From positions 124,001-188,000 of the forward strand of contig WKFI01000019.1 in NCBI GenBank assembly GCA_014872875.1: DNA of 64,000 bases. Direction: 5' to 3'. A model generated the notes under the pieces. The model was not told the DNA's origin. It saw nothing but the letters and a program-made list of their open reading frames with translations, and made no database searches. Of this stretch, positions 26,957 through 33,981 are shown one piece after another (within the stretch, counting starts at the first letter, position 1; each line of letters begins with the position of its first letter). Source of the DNA: Paracoccaceae bacterium. Its GTDB lineage: Bacteria; Pseudomonadota; Alphaproteobacteria; Rhodobacterales; Rhodobacteraceae. The position numbers and the translations under genes are program-made.

Positions 26957-27883
26957 CTAACTCCATTCGGGGAGGTCCGGCTGTTTCCGGGCCTCCTCAT
27001 GTATCCAGGACAAGAATTCCGCGATCTTCCGGCTGCTCTCGGTGCCGTCCTGATACTCCAACCAGTAGTTTAGATGGGATGTCGCCACTTCGGGAAAGGG
27101 TCGGATCAACCGCCCATCGGCGAGGGCATCCACGACCAGAGGCTCTCGGCCCAACCCCACCCCCATGCCGTCTATGGCCGCCTGCACCACCATATTCGAT
27201 TGACCAAAGCGGCGCGTGCGTTCCGGCGTCGGCAAGTGCAATCCACAGTCGCGAGCCCAGAACTCCCAGGTCGGACTGTTGGCACCGAACTGGGCATGGT
27301 CATCCTGCAACAACGTGTGATGAGCCAGGTCCGACACCTGTTGCAGCGGGCGCGGCCCCGCTCGAAGGTCCGGGGAGCAAACGGGAAAAACCCGTTCCCC
27401 CATCAGGTGTTGCGACCGACCTGGTGCGGGCTCGGTCGTTCCGTATCGAATAGCAATGTCGGCCCCGCTTGCCGCAAGCGAGGTTTGGCCCGCGTCCGTC
27501 GCAATCGAGATGGCCAGATCCGGGTGGGCCAAATCGAAACGCACCAAGCGGGGAAACAGCCAGATGAAAGCGAAGCCGGGCAAACAACTAATAACAATCG
27601 TGTTCTCGTTGCGTTTCCTGTTGCGCAGCTCGTCGCACAGGTCCGACACACGTCCCAGCCCCTCACTTATGGCCTGGGCCAAGCGGGCGCCATCCTGGGT
27701 AGGTTCGGATTTGCGGGCGCCTCGGATCAACAATTTAAGGCCCAGCCAGTCTTCCAGCGTGCGTACATGCTGGCTGACGGCACTCTGACTGACGCCCAGT
27801 TCATCCGCCGCCGCACTAAAGCTGGACAGTCGTACGACCGCCTCATAGGCGCGCAGCGCGGTAAAGGGCAGATTCAGCAACAT
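26957..27883 (-). CDS. LysR-family regulator, GcvA-like
   Basis: A 308-residue regulator with the helix-turn-helix near residues 5-65 (TALRAYEAVVRLSSFSAAADELGVSQSAVSQHVRTLEDWLGLKLLIRG) and an effector domain opening TIVISCLPGFAFIWLFPRLVRF. It converges on the FabD-like gene with a 2-base gap and is divergent from the M29/NicX-like gene, its likely target. The start is ambiguous: ATG at 27883 or, in frame, ATG at 27907. Neither has a strong ribosome site, and a perfect palindrome overlaps the first. Confidence 0.9.
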   Translation of the reverse strand: MLLNLPFTALRAYEAVVRLSSFSAAADELGVSQSAVSQHVRTLEDWLGLKLLIRGARKSEPTQDGARLAQAISEGLGRVSDLCDELRNRKRNENTIVISCLPGFAFIWLFPRLVRFDLAHPDLAISIATDAGQTSLAASGADIAIRYGTTEPAPGRSQHLMGERVFPVCSPDLRAGPRPLQQVSDLAHHTLLQDDHAQFGANSPTWEFWARDCGLHLPTPERTRRFGQSNMVVQAAIDGMGVGLGREPLVVDALADGRLIRPFPEVATSHLNYWLEYQDGTESSRKIAEFLSWIHEEARKQPDLPEWS

Positions 27884-27899
27884 ATTAGCCAGGCTAATA
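27883..27899. promoter_or_regulatory. Perfect 17-base palindrome at the LysR start codon
   Basis: TATTAGCC-A-GGCTAATA has 8-base perfect arms and a single central base. It abuts the start codon of the LysR gene, where bound protein would block its own translation start or transcription. This would suit autorepression. If the upstream ATG at 27907 is used, the dyad lies in the coding sequence. Confidence 0.5.
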
Positions 27900-27930
27900 C
27901 ATGCCATTATTGCTTTCAAATGGATTCCGG

Positions 27931-27946
27931 TTCGCCACATCGCGAA
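27931..27946. promoter_or_regulatory. Dyad between divergent LysR and M29/NicX-like genes
   Basis: TTCGC-N6-GCGAA lies 28 bases before the plus-strand start, in the 90-base divergent region. Short, but of the geometry used by LysR proteins. Confidence 0.3.
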
Positions 27947-27973
27947 AATACCCCAACGAACAAAGGATACGGC

Positions 27974-29062
27974 ATGAGCGATATTTCCCCAGAACGCGGA
28001 GCTCGAAATCTGCTTGCCAACTGCGCTCACGCACAGGCAGGGGAAAGGTTGCTGATCGCCTATGAACCACCCGAATACGGGTACTTCGACGCGGATGCAG
28101 TGGATGTGGTGCGGACGGCTGCGCGCGAATTGAACCTGTTTGTCGACACAATCGATGTGGGCTTCAACCCGGACAAACCGCACCTGACGCCAGCGCTTGT
28201 GGAAAAATTCGAACAGGCAGACATCATCCTGTTCTTGGCCCGGCTTGGGGATCAGCTGCGCTTCTCGGACATGCCCGATGGCAAGAAGATCATCGTCAGC
28301 TTCGCCCTCACACGTGAACTGTTTGGGTCCGGCTTCTCGAACGGGCATCATGATGCATTTCTGGAAATAAAAGAGCAGGTCAACACGGTTCTGGATCGGG
28401 CCGAGCATGTGGAAATCACCTGTCCCGCTGGGAGCCATGTGACCGGGCGCCCAGAGATGAACCTGACACGTTCGGGCGACACTTCGATCCTGCGGTTCCC
28501 GATGTCGGTCTTTACGCCTGTACCCGCACACAGCTTTTCCGGGCGATTGGCCCTGTCCGGTTTTCTGACCGGAACCGGATCGAAGTATTACGACAACTAC
28601 ACGGTAGAATTTGACGATCAGGTCTTTGCCCTGATGCAGGATGGTCGTCTGACCGGGTTTGACGGCGCGCCAGCAGATGTGGCCAAGGCCGATGCCCATT
28701 ATGATTACGTCTCGGGCCTTTTTGGGATCGACCGCAATTTCGTGCATTCCTGGCACGCTGGCATTCACCCCGGCTGCGGCTACCCTTGGGACGCAAGCGA
28801 GAATTTCGAACGTTGGGGGGGTGCCGCCTTTGGCAACCCGCGCATTCTTCATTTTCACACCTGCGGAACCTATGCTCCGGGGGAGATCAGCTGGAACATC
28901 ATCGACCCCTCCATCATTGTGGATGGCGTGACCTTATGGGATCGCGGACGTTTTCACGCCGAGCTCCTGCCCGGTGGGGCCGAGATACTGGCCCGTTTCC
29001 CCTGTGCCGCCGGACTGTTTGCCGACCCCGATCAGGAGATCGGGCTGCAGCGCAGCGCCTGA
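27974..29062 (+). CDS. M29 aminopeptidase / NicX-like metalloprotein of unknown substrate
   Basis: A 362-residue protein. Its opening (ARNLLANCAHAQAGERLLIAYEPPEYGYFDADAVDVVRTAARELN) and C-terminal metal region (HAGIHPGCGYPW, ILHFHTCG, PSIIVDGVTLWDRGRFH) resemble the family shared by aminopeptidase T and 2,5-dihydroxypyridine dioxygenase NicX. I cannot decide between peptidase and ring-cleaving oxygenase. AAGGA lies upstream of the ATG at 27974. It stands alone on its strand, divergent from a LysR gene, with no nicotinate-pathway genes close by. Confidence 0.65.
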   Translation: MSDISPERGARNLLANCAHAQAGERLLIAYEPPEYGYFDADAVDVVRTAARELNLFVDTIDVGFNPDKPHLTPALVEKFEQADIILFLARLGDQLRFSDMPDGKKIIVSFALTRELFGSGFSNGHHDAFLEIKEQVNTVLDRAEHVEITCPAGSHVTGRPEMNLTRSGDTSILRFPMSVFTPVPAHSFSGRLALSGFLTGTGSKYYDNYTVEFDDQVFALMQDGRLTGFDGAPADVAKADAHYDYVSGLFGIDRNFVHSWHAGIHPGCGYPWDASENFERWGGAAFGNPRILHFHTCGTYAPGEISWNIIDPSIIVDGVTLWDRGRFHAELLPGGAEILARFPCAAGLFADPDQEIGLQRSA

Positions 29063-29168
29063 TAAGGTCCTGCGCCTCACACGGACTGTTTGTTCCTGCA
29101 CGCAAGGCGGGCTGTACTCTGGTTAGGTCTGCAGGTACTCGGAACCCACCGAAACGCAGGACATCCTG

Positions 29169-30548
29169 ATGGCACGCCCCGCAACACGAGATCTGACTGC
29201 AGGCCCAATCGCTGGCCATTTCCGTGCGCTGGCGCTGCCTGCGGCGCTGGGGATGCTGTTTTCGACCCTGTACAATGTCGTGGACATGTATTTCGCGGGA
29301 CTGCTGTCAACCGATGCGCAAGCCGGTTTGACCATGGGCTTTCAGGTCTTCTTCATCCTTGTATCTGTGGGGATCGGACTGAGTGCAGCCATGGGCGCCT
29401 TGGTCGGTACTGCCCTGGGCCAACGCAATGCCCGAAGCGCACGACGCACGGCCGCACAGGGGGTCAGCTTTGCGGTTTTGGCGTCGGCCCTGCTCTGCAC
29501 CCTGGGGTACTGGAGCGGTCCGGCGATCATCCATGTGCTGTCGGAACCGGGATCATATCGCGAGGCTGCAATCGGGTATTTCCGGTGGTTGCTGCTAGCC
29601 CTGCCCGGCTTCCTGATCGCTTACGCCAGCAATGGCATTCAGCAGGCCCAAGGCGATAGCGCTTCGATGCAACGGGCAATGATGGTCGCGTTTTTTGCCA
29701 ATATCGGGCTCAATCCTCTGTTGATCTACGGCATTCCCGGACTTGTCGGCGGCATGGGCTTCAACGGTATCGCTGCGTCCACGGTCCTCAGCCAGACCGG
29801 TGTTATGCTGTTCATGCTGCGGCAAAACCTGCGTTCGGACGTGTTGATTGGGCTTCGGCTGCGGAATTTCACACCAAGACCTGAGAAATACCGCTCCATC
29901 GCGGCCCAGTCACTTCCGACAACCTTTGCCATGCTGATCATGTTCCTGTCGGGCTTTGTCGTACAGTTCGCGCTCAAAGGGTTCGGGGAACATGCCATCG
30001 CCGGGTTCGGAGTTGGCATCCGCATCGAACAGATCCTGCTTTTGCCGGTTCTGGGCATGACCACCGCACTCCTGCCAATCCTGTCGCAAAACATCGGCGC
30101 CAGGGATTTTGACCGCACGCGGGAGGCGCTGTTCTTCTGTTGGAAGGTCGGCTGGATCATTACGCTGGTGGCGGCTGTTTTCCTGTGGAGCTTCGGAGAA
30201 CAGATCCTGTCCCTGTTCACCTCGGACCCAGAGGTCATCCGTGTCGGATTGCTCTATCTGCGGATCGACAGTCTGATCCTGCCATTCTACATGATGCTGT
30301 TTTCCATCAACTCGCTGCTCCAAGCGTTGAAGCGACCGATCTGGTCGGTTTGGATCGGGCTGTATCGGCAGGGGTTTGGCGTGGCGTTTTTTGCCTGGAT
30401 TTTCATCGGAGTTCTGGGATTTGACGAAGCAGGCGTCTGGTACGGAACCATATGCGCCGTGGTGTCCGGATGGGTCTTTGCCCTTTGGATCGCTGCCCGG
30501 TTGGCCCGGCACGACATCGGCGGCCTTCGCATTAGCCAGACTGCCTGA
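29169..30548 (+). CDS. MATE-family efflux transporter
   Basis: A 459-residue cation antiporter with twelve predicted membrane segments in two six-helix halves (first half beginning GHFRALALPAALGMLFSTLYNVVDMYFAG, second beginning SLPTTFAMLIMFLSGFVVQFALKGFGEHAIAGFGVGIRIEQ). MATE proteins export drugs or metabolites in exchange for sodium or protons. CAGGA precedes the ATG. It appears monocistronic and is followed by a hairpin at 30603. Confidence 0.92.
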   Translation: MARPATRDLTAGPIAGHFRALALPAALGMLFSTLYNVVDMYFAGLLSTDAQAGLTMGFQVFFILVSVGIGLSAAMGALVGTALGQRNARSARRTAAQGVSFAVLASALLCTLGYWSGPAIIHVLSEPGSYREAAIGYFRWLLLALPGFLIAYASNGIQQAQGDSASMQRAMMVAFFANIGLNPLLIYGIPGLVGGMGFNGIAASTVLSQTGVMLFMLRQNLRSDVLIGLRLRNFTPRPEKYRSIAAQSLPTTFAMLIMFLSGFVVQFALKGFGEHAIAGFGVGIRIEQILLLPVLGMTTALLPILSQNIGARDFDRTREALFFCWKVGWIITLVAAVFLWSFGEQILSLFTSDPEVIRVGLLYLRIDSLILPFYMMLFSINSLLQALKRPIWSVWIGLYRQGFGVAFFAWIFIGVLGFDEAGVWYGTICAVVSGWVFALWIAARLARHDIGGLRISQTA

Positions 30549-30602
30549 AAACACCCGAAAAAACTGGACATAAGCTTGTCCGGCCCGTTACCCTTTTCAG
30601 CA

Positions 30603-30629
30603 ATGAAAGCGCTACTCGGGCGCTTTCAT
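30603..30629 (+). terminator. Hairpin between the MATE and desaturase genes
   Basis: Perfect 10-base arms ATGAAAGCGC / GCGCTTTCAT enclose a 7-base loop, 55 bases after the MATE stop and 95 before the desaturase start. No T-run follows, so it may be a terminator stem, a processing site or a 5' leader structure of the next transcript. Confidence 0.45.
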
Positions 30630-30723
30630 GGTGCGGAGCACTCCCGTCTCCGGCGCGGACATCGGATGGGCACAGTTTACTTGTGCGTTAGGACCCCCAT
30701 GTCCGCAATATTCGAGGACTCCC

Positions 30724-31662
30724 ATGACAAATGCCATTGTCACGCCCCTGACCCAAGCACTGGCCGAGGGCAAACTTTCACGTGAAGAACTGAAAACCTT
30801 CATGCAGCGTTCGGATGGACCGGCGTTGCGAAAACTTGTTGTCTGGATCGCCGTTCTGGCGGGGACAACCACCCTGATTTCCCTGACCTGGGACAGCTGG
30901 CTGATCTGGCCCGCCATGCTGCTCCAGGGGATCATTCTGGTGCATCATTTTTCGCTTCAACATGAATGCGTGCATTACACCGTTTTTCGGACCCGCAAGC
31001 TGAACGGTATTGTGGGCAATATCTGCGGCTTCATCATCATGCTGCCACATAAGCACTTTCGCTATGAGCACTGTGACCACCATACCTACACTCAGCTGGA
31101 AGGCGACGATCCCGAGCTGGTTCCGATGCCGCAATCGCTGGGCCAATACCTGTTCTATCTCACCGCGATTCCGTACTGGCGCACCAAATTCACCGAACTG
31201 TTCCGCCATGTTGCAGGTCGTCTCACCGCCGAGGAGCAACGCTTCATCCCCAAGGTCGAACATACATCCGTATTTCGCGAAGCGCGGGTCATGCTGGGTC
31301 TGTATCTGTTGATCCTTCTGGGCATGGCTGCGACGGGGAATTGGGCTCTGGTCTGGTATTGGTTCGTCCCGCTAATCCTGGGTGAACCAGTGATGCGATT
31401 TATCCGGATGACCGAACATGTCGGGCGCCCAACGGTCGCACAGATGAGCGAGAACACCCGGACCAATCTGGTGTCCCTGCCCTGGCGGTTTCTGTGCTGG
31501 AACATGAACTATCATGCGGAACACCACTATGTGTCGTCGGTCCCCTATCACGCCCTGCCCAAGCTGCATTCCAAGCTGCGTGACCATATCCATGTTGAAC
31601 CCAAAGGCTATCTGGGCGCACATCGCGACATCCTGCGGCAGCTTTTTGCGCGGAGGGCTTGA
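30724..31662 (+). CDS. Membrane di-iron fatty-acid-desaturase-family hydroxylase, MocD-like
   Basis: A 312-residue membrane protein with the three histidine boxes of this family: HECVH (80-84), HCDHH (116-120) and HAEHH (264-268), with membrane helices before the first and between the second and third. Enzymes of this family desaturate or hydroxylate; with a dedicated Rieske ferredoxin gene 3 bases downstream it matches the MocD/MocE pair of rhizopine catabolism, thought to perform an oxidative demethylation. The ATG at 30724 follows GAGGA. The true substrate is not evident, as no inositol or rhizopine genes are near. Confidence 0.82.
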   Translation: MTNAIVTPLTQALAEGKLSREELKTFMQRSDGPALRKLVVWIAVLAGTTTLISLTWDSWLIWPAMLLQGIILVHHFSLQHECVHYTVFRTRKLNGIVGNICGFIIMLPHKHFRYEHCDHHTYTQLEGDDPELVPMPQSLGQYLFYLTAIPYWRTKFTELFRHVAGRLTAEEQRFIPKVEHTSVFREARVMLGLYLLILLGMAATGNWALVWYWFVPLILGEPVMRFIRMTEHVGRPTVAQMSENTRTNLVSLPWRFLCWNMNYHAEHHYVSSVPYHALPKLHSKLRDHIHVEPKGYLGAHRDILRQLFARRA

Positions 31663-31665
31663 GGG

Positions 31666-31980
31666 ATGACCAAAACCGAATGGACGGATCTGGTTCTAGT
31701 CAGTGATCTGGAGACCAAATGGGTCACGCGCGTCGAGCTGGGCAGACGCAGGATCGCGGTCTATGACACGCCGTCGGGCATTTTTGCTTCGCTTGCCTTG
31801 TGCAACCACGGCGGGGCGGATCTGTGCGATGGGTACTTCGACGGGCATATCATTGAATGCCCCCTCCATCAGGGAGCTTTTGACGTGCGCAACGGCCAAC
31901 CTGTCGGCGCGCCCGCGACCCGGCCCATGCGGGTTTTCGAAACCCGGGTGAGCGAAGGAATCGTACAAATCCGGGTATAG
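31666..31980 (+). CDS. Rieske-type [2Fe-2S] ferredoxin, MocE-like
   Basis: A 104-residue soluble Rieske protein with ligands C46/H48 (CNHG) and C65/H68 (CPLHQG), the size of stand-alone Rieske ferredoxins. It most likely delivers electrons to the desaturase-family enzyme encoded 3 bases upstream. AGGG abuts the ATG. No ferredoxin reductase is adjacent. Confidence 0.9.
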   Translation: MTKTEWTDLVLVSDLETKWVTRVELGRRRIAVYDTPSGIFASLALCNHGGADLCDGYFDGHIIECPLHQGAFDVRNGQPVGAPATRPMRVFETRVSEGIVQIRV

Positions 31981-31990
31981 GCGAAAGCCG

Positions 31991-32920
31991 CTATAACAAT
32001 GGCATCAACACCATCAGGGACAGCGGGATCGTGATCAGCGCAGCCAAAGTCTGCAAGGTCACGATCGCCGCCATCAGCGGTGCGTCGCCGCCCAATTGAC
32101 GCGCCAGCGTATAGGCCGTGACCCCGGTTGGAACCAGACCATAGATTACCGCAATCTCCAGCAGCTGTTCGGGCAGACCGACCGCCAAACCGATCAGCAA
32201 GGTTGCAAGGGGGAAGACAAACATCTTGCCCAGAAACGCCAGCGAAACAGGAGCCAGGCTTGCCGCCATGGCACGGATACGCAGGTTCGCTCCGACCGCC
32301 AGAAGTGTGATGGGCAGGGCCGCGCCGCCCAATAGGGCCGTCATTTCGTGCAGCACCGGGATCTCCTGCCCGATGAACCGATTGGCCAACAAGGCCAACG
32401 AGATCGAGATGATATGCGGGTTCCGCAACAAATCCCGCAAGATGGCCAATGGCAGGCTGCTTCGCTTGCCCGGTTGCAAGGCGACCACCATCAGCACCAC
32501 GACCACCACATTGGTTACCGGGATCAGAATGGCCGAAGCCAGGATTGCCGTTTCAAACCCCTGCGCACCATACAGATTGGCGGCCAACGCCAGCGCTATG
32601 AACGAGTTGTGGCGTGCTGCCCCCTGCAGGATCGACGTGGCCTGGGGCGCCTGATACCCCATGGCACGGCCGATGAGCAAAGCAAAGACCACGGCAACAG
32701 CAAAGCCCCCCAGAATGCTCCCCGCATAGGCGCCCAAAGCGTCCTGTCCCAATTCGGCCAAAGACACTTTGTTGAACATCAGGCACGGCATCAGCACCCA
32801 GTAGACCAGCTTGTCGTTCAGGTTCCAGAATTCGACGCTGGGAATACCACCCCGGCGCAAGACATGGCCCAACGCAATTGTCAGAAAGATCGGCAGAATG
32901 GAGGTGAGGATGGCAAACAT
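31991..32920 (-). CDS. AEC-family (auxin efflux carrier) transporter
   Basis: About 309 residues with ten predicted membrane helices and the AEC pattern (ILPIFLTIALGHVLRRGGI at the start, PCLMFNKVSLAEL, and ALPITLLAVGANLRI opening the second half). Family members carry organic acids such as malate or malonate. The ATG at 32920 with GGGA upstream is preferred to an in-frame TTG at 32929. It converges on the MocE-like gene. Confidence 0.9.
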   Translation of the reverse strand: MFAILTSILPIFLTIALGHVLRRGGIPSVEFWNLNDKLVYWVLMPCLMFNKVSLAELGQDALGAYAGSILGGFAVAVVFALLIGRAMGYQAPQATSILQGAARHNSFIALALAANLYGAQGFETAILASAILIPVTNVVVVVLMVVALQPGKRSSLPLAILRDLLRNPHIISISLALLANRFIGQEIPVLHEMTALLGGAALPITLLAVGANLRIRAMAASLAPVSLAFLGKMFVFPLATLLIGLAVGLPEQLLEIAVIYGLVPTGVTAYTLARQLGGDAPLMAAIVTLQTLAALITIPLSLMVLMPLL

Positions 32921-32949
32921 CGGCGACAATCCCGGCCTGTAAGTGACTT

Positions 32950-32967
32950 CGGCGCACGGTTGCGCCG
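32950..32967. terminator. GC-rich hairpin downstream of the sox operon
   Basis: CGGCGCA and TGCGCCG pair around CGGT in the 150-base gap between the Rid-family gene and the AEC gene, both on the minus strand. It has TTTG on its plus-strand side but no T-run for minus-strand transcripts, so a terminator role for sox-rid is tentative. Confidence 0.4.
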
Positions 32968-33070
32968 TTTGTCAAAAACAGCGAATCAATGATGTGCAGA
33001 CTCGTACAATTTTGCCCGGAAATGGTACAACTTTCCTCTACTTCCGCCTAATTTTTGAGCAAGGCAGATA

Positions 33071-33469
33071 TCAATCGTCGTCGATAACCGCCATCGCGTC
33101 GATCTCGACCAGAAGAGACGGGTCCGCCAATCCACGCACGACCACACCTGTCGAACAGTGATGCACCCCTTCAAACCATCTGTTGATCGCCTCATAAACG
33201 GCCGGCCGATACTCGATATCCGTCACGTAGACCGTCAGCTTGACAACATCCTTCAGGCTACCGCCCGCCTCGCGCATCCAGTGGTCGATATTACGGCAGG
33301 CCTGATCCGCCTGCGCTCCGGGATCGCCTTCGCCGATCAGCGTCCCGTCCAACAAGGTCCCGACCTGCCCCTGCATCACGACAAGATCCCCTCGTGCACG
33401 TATCGCTTTTGAATAGGTGGCCTGTGCATGATAGCGGGTCTGATATTTGTGAATATGGGTGCGAGCCAT
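33071..33469 (-). CDS. Rid-family protein at the end of the sox operon
   Basis: A 132-residue YjgF/YER057c/UK114-family protein (VVMQGQVGTLLDGTLIGEGDPGAQADQACRNIDHWMREAGGSLKDVVKLTVYVTDI...LLVEIDAMAVI). RidA itself removes reactive enamines and imines. The segment that carries its catalytic arginine reads HHCSTG here, so the canonical deaminase activity is doubtful. It starts 12 bases after soxG on the same strand, so it is co-expressed with sarcosine oxidase, an imine-generating enzyme. Confidence 0.88.
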   Translation of the reverse strand: MARTHIHKYQTRYHAQATYSKAIRARGDLVVMQGQVGTLLDGTLIGEGDPGAQADQACRNIDHWMREAGGSLKDVVKLTVYVTDIEYRPAVYEAINRWFEGVHHCSTGVVVRGLADPSLLVEIDAMAVIDDD

Positions 33470-33481
33470 CGGGGCCTCCGT

Positions 33482-33979
33482 TCAGTCCAAAGCGCGGGTC
33501 AGATAATCGTCAATCATATCGCCAAAGCTTTGCTCGACTGCGAATTCGAAACCAGCCCCTTTTTGCATCACCAGCGCCTTGAGCCCGAACACTTCGGTAT
33601 ATGTAACCGCATCGGGTCCAAAGACCGATGGGTGCAGATCCAGCGGGCAGGCGACGGCCATGACCTGCGCTGCGTCTGCCCCTTCAACCGAGAAGAAGGT
33701 CAAAGTGTCAGAAATCCGAACAACCGAAACCTCTGCAGGTGCCTCGGTCGGGCGCAAATCGGCATCCAGATGTCCCTCTTCCTCGATCGGCGCGCGTAGG
33801 ATCCAGTGATTGGGACCAATGAACCAAAGACTGCGCCCATCTTTCTCTGTCCGGGTGTTTGGAGTGGCAGGAAAATCCGGCACAGCCTCACCACACCAGG
33901 ATCGGACATCCGGCATCGCCCCCTTCAAATCGAACAGGGCCGAAAGCCCCTGGCGGGTATATCTTGCGTCATAGGGCAT
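33482..33979 (-). CDS. soxG: Sarcosine oxidase, gamma subunit
   Basis: A 165-residue subunit of heterotetrameric sarcosine oxidase. It is the most divergent of the four, recognised from the operon position after soxA and from segments such as LWFIGPNHWILRAP, VVRISDTLTFFSVEGADAAQVMAVACPLDLHPSVF and FEFAVEQSFGDMIDDYL. It holds no cofactor and supports complex assembly. The gap from soxA is 2 bases. Confidence 0.9.
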   Translation of the reverse strand: MPYDARYTRQGLSALFDLKGAMPDVRSWCGEAVPDFPATPNTRTEKDGRSLWFIGPNHWILRAPIEEEGHLDADLRPTEAPAEVSVVRISDTLTFFSVEGADAAQVMAVACPLDLHPSVFGPDAVTYTEVFGLKALVMQKGAGFEFAVEQSFGDMIDDYLTRALD

Positions 33980-33981
33980 AA

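Noticed and set aside
26957-28858. A 633-codon minus-strand frame
   Set aside because: Only 26957-27883 is the LysR protein; the rest is antisense to the M29/NicX-like gene, has no family resemblance and is open because of GC-rich codon bias.
27074-29062. A 662-codon plus-strand frame
   Set aside because: The part before 27974 is antisense to the LysR gene. The ribosome site and family start place the true ATG at 27974.
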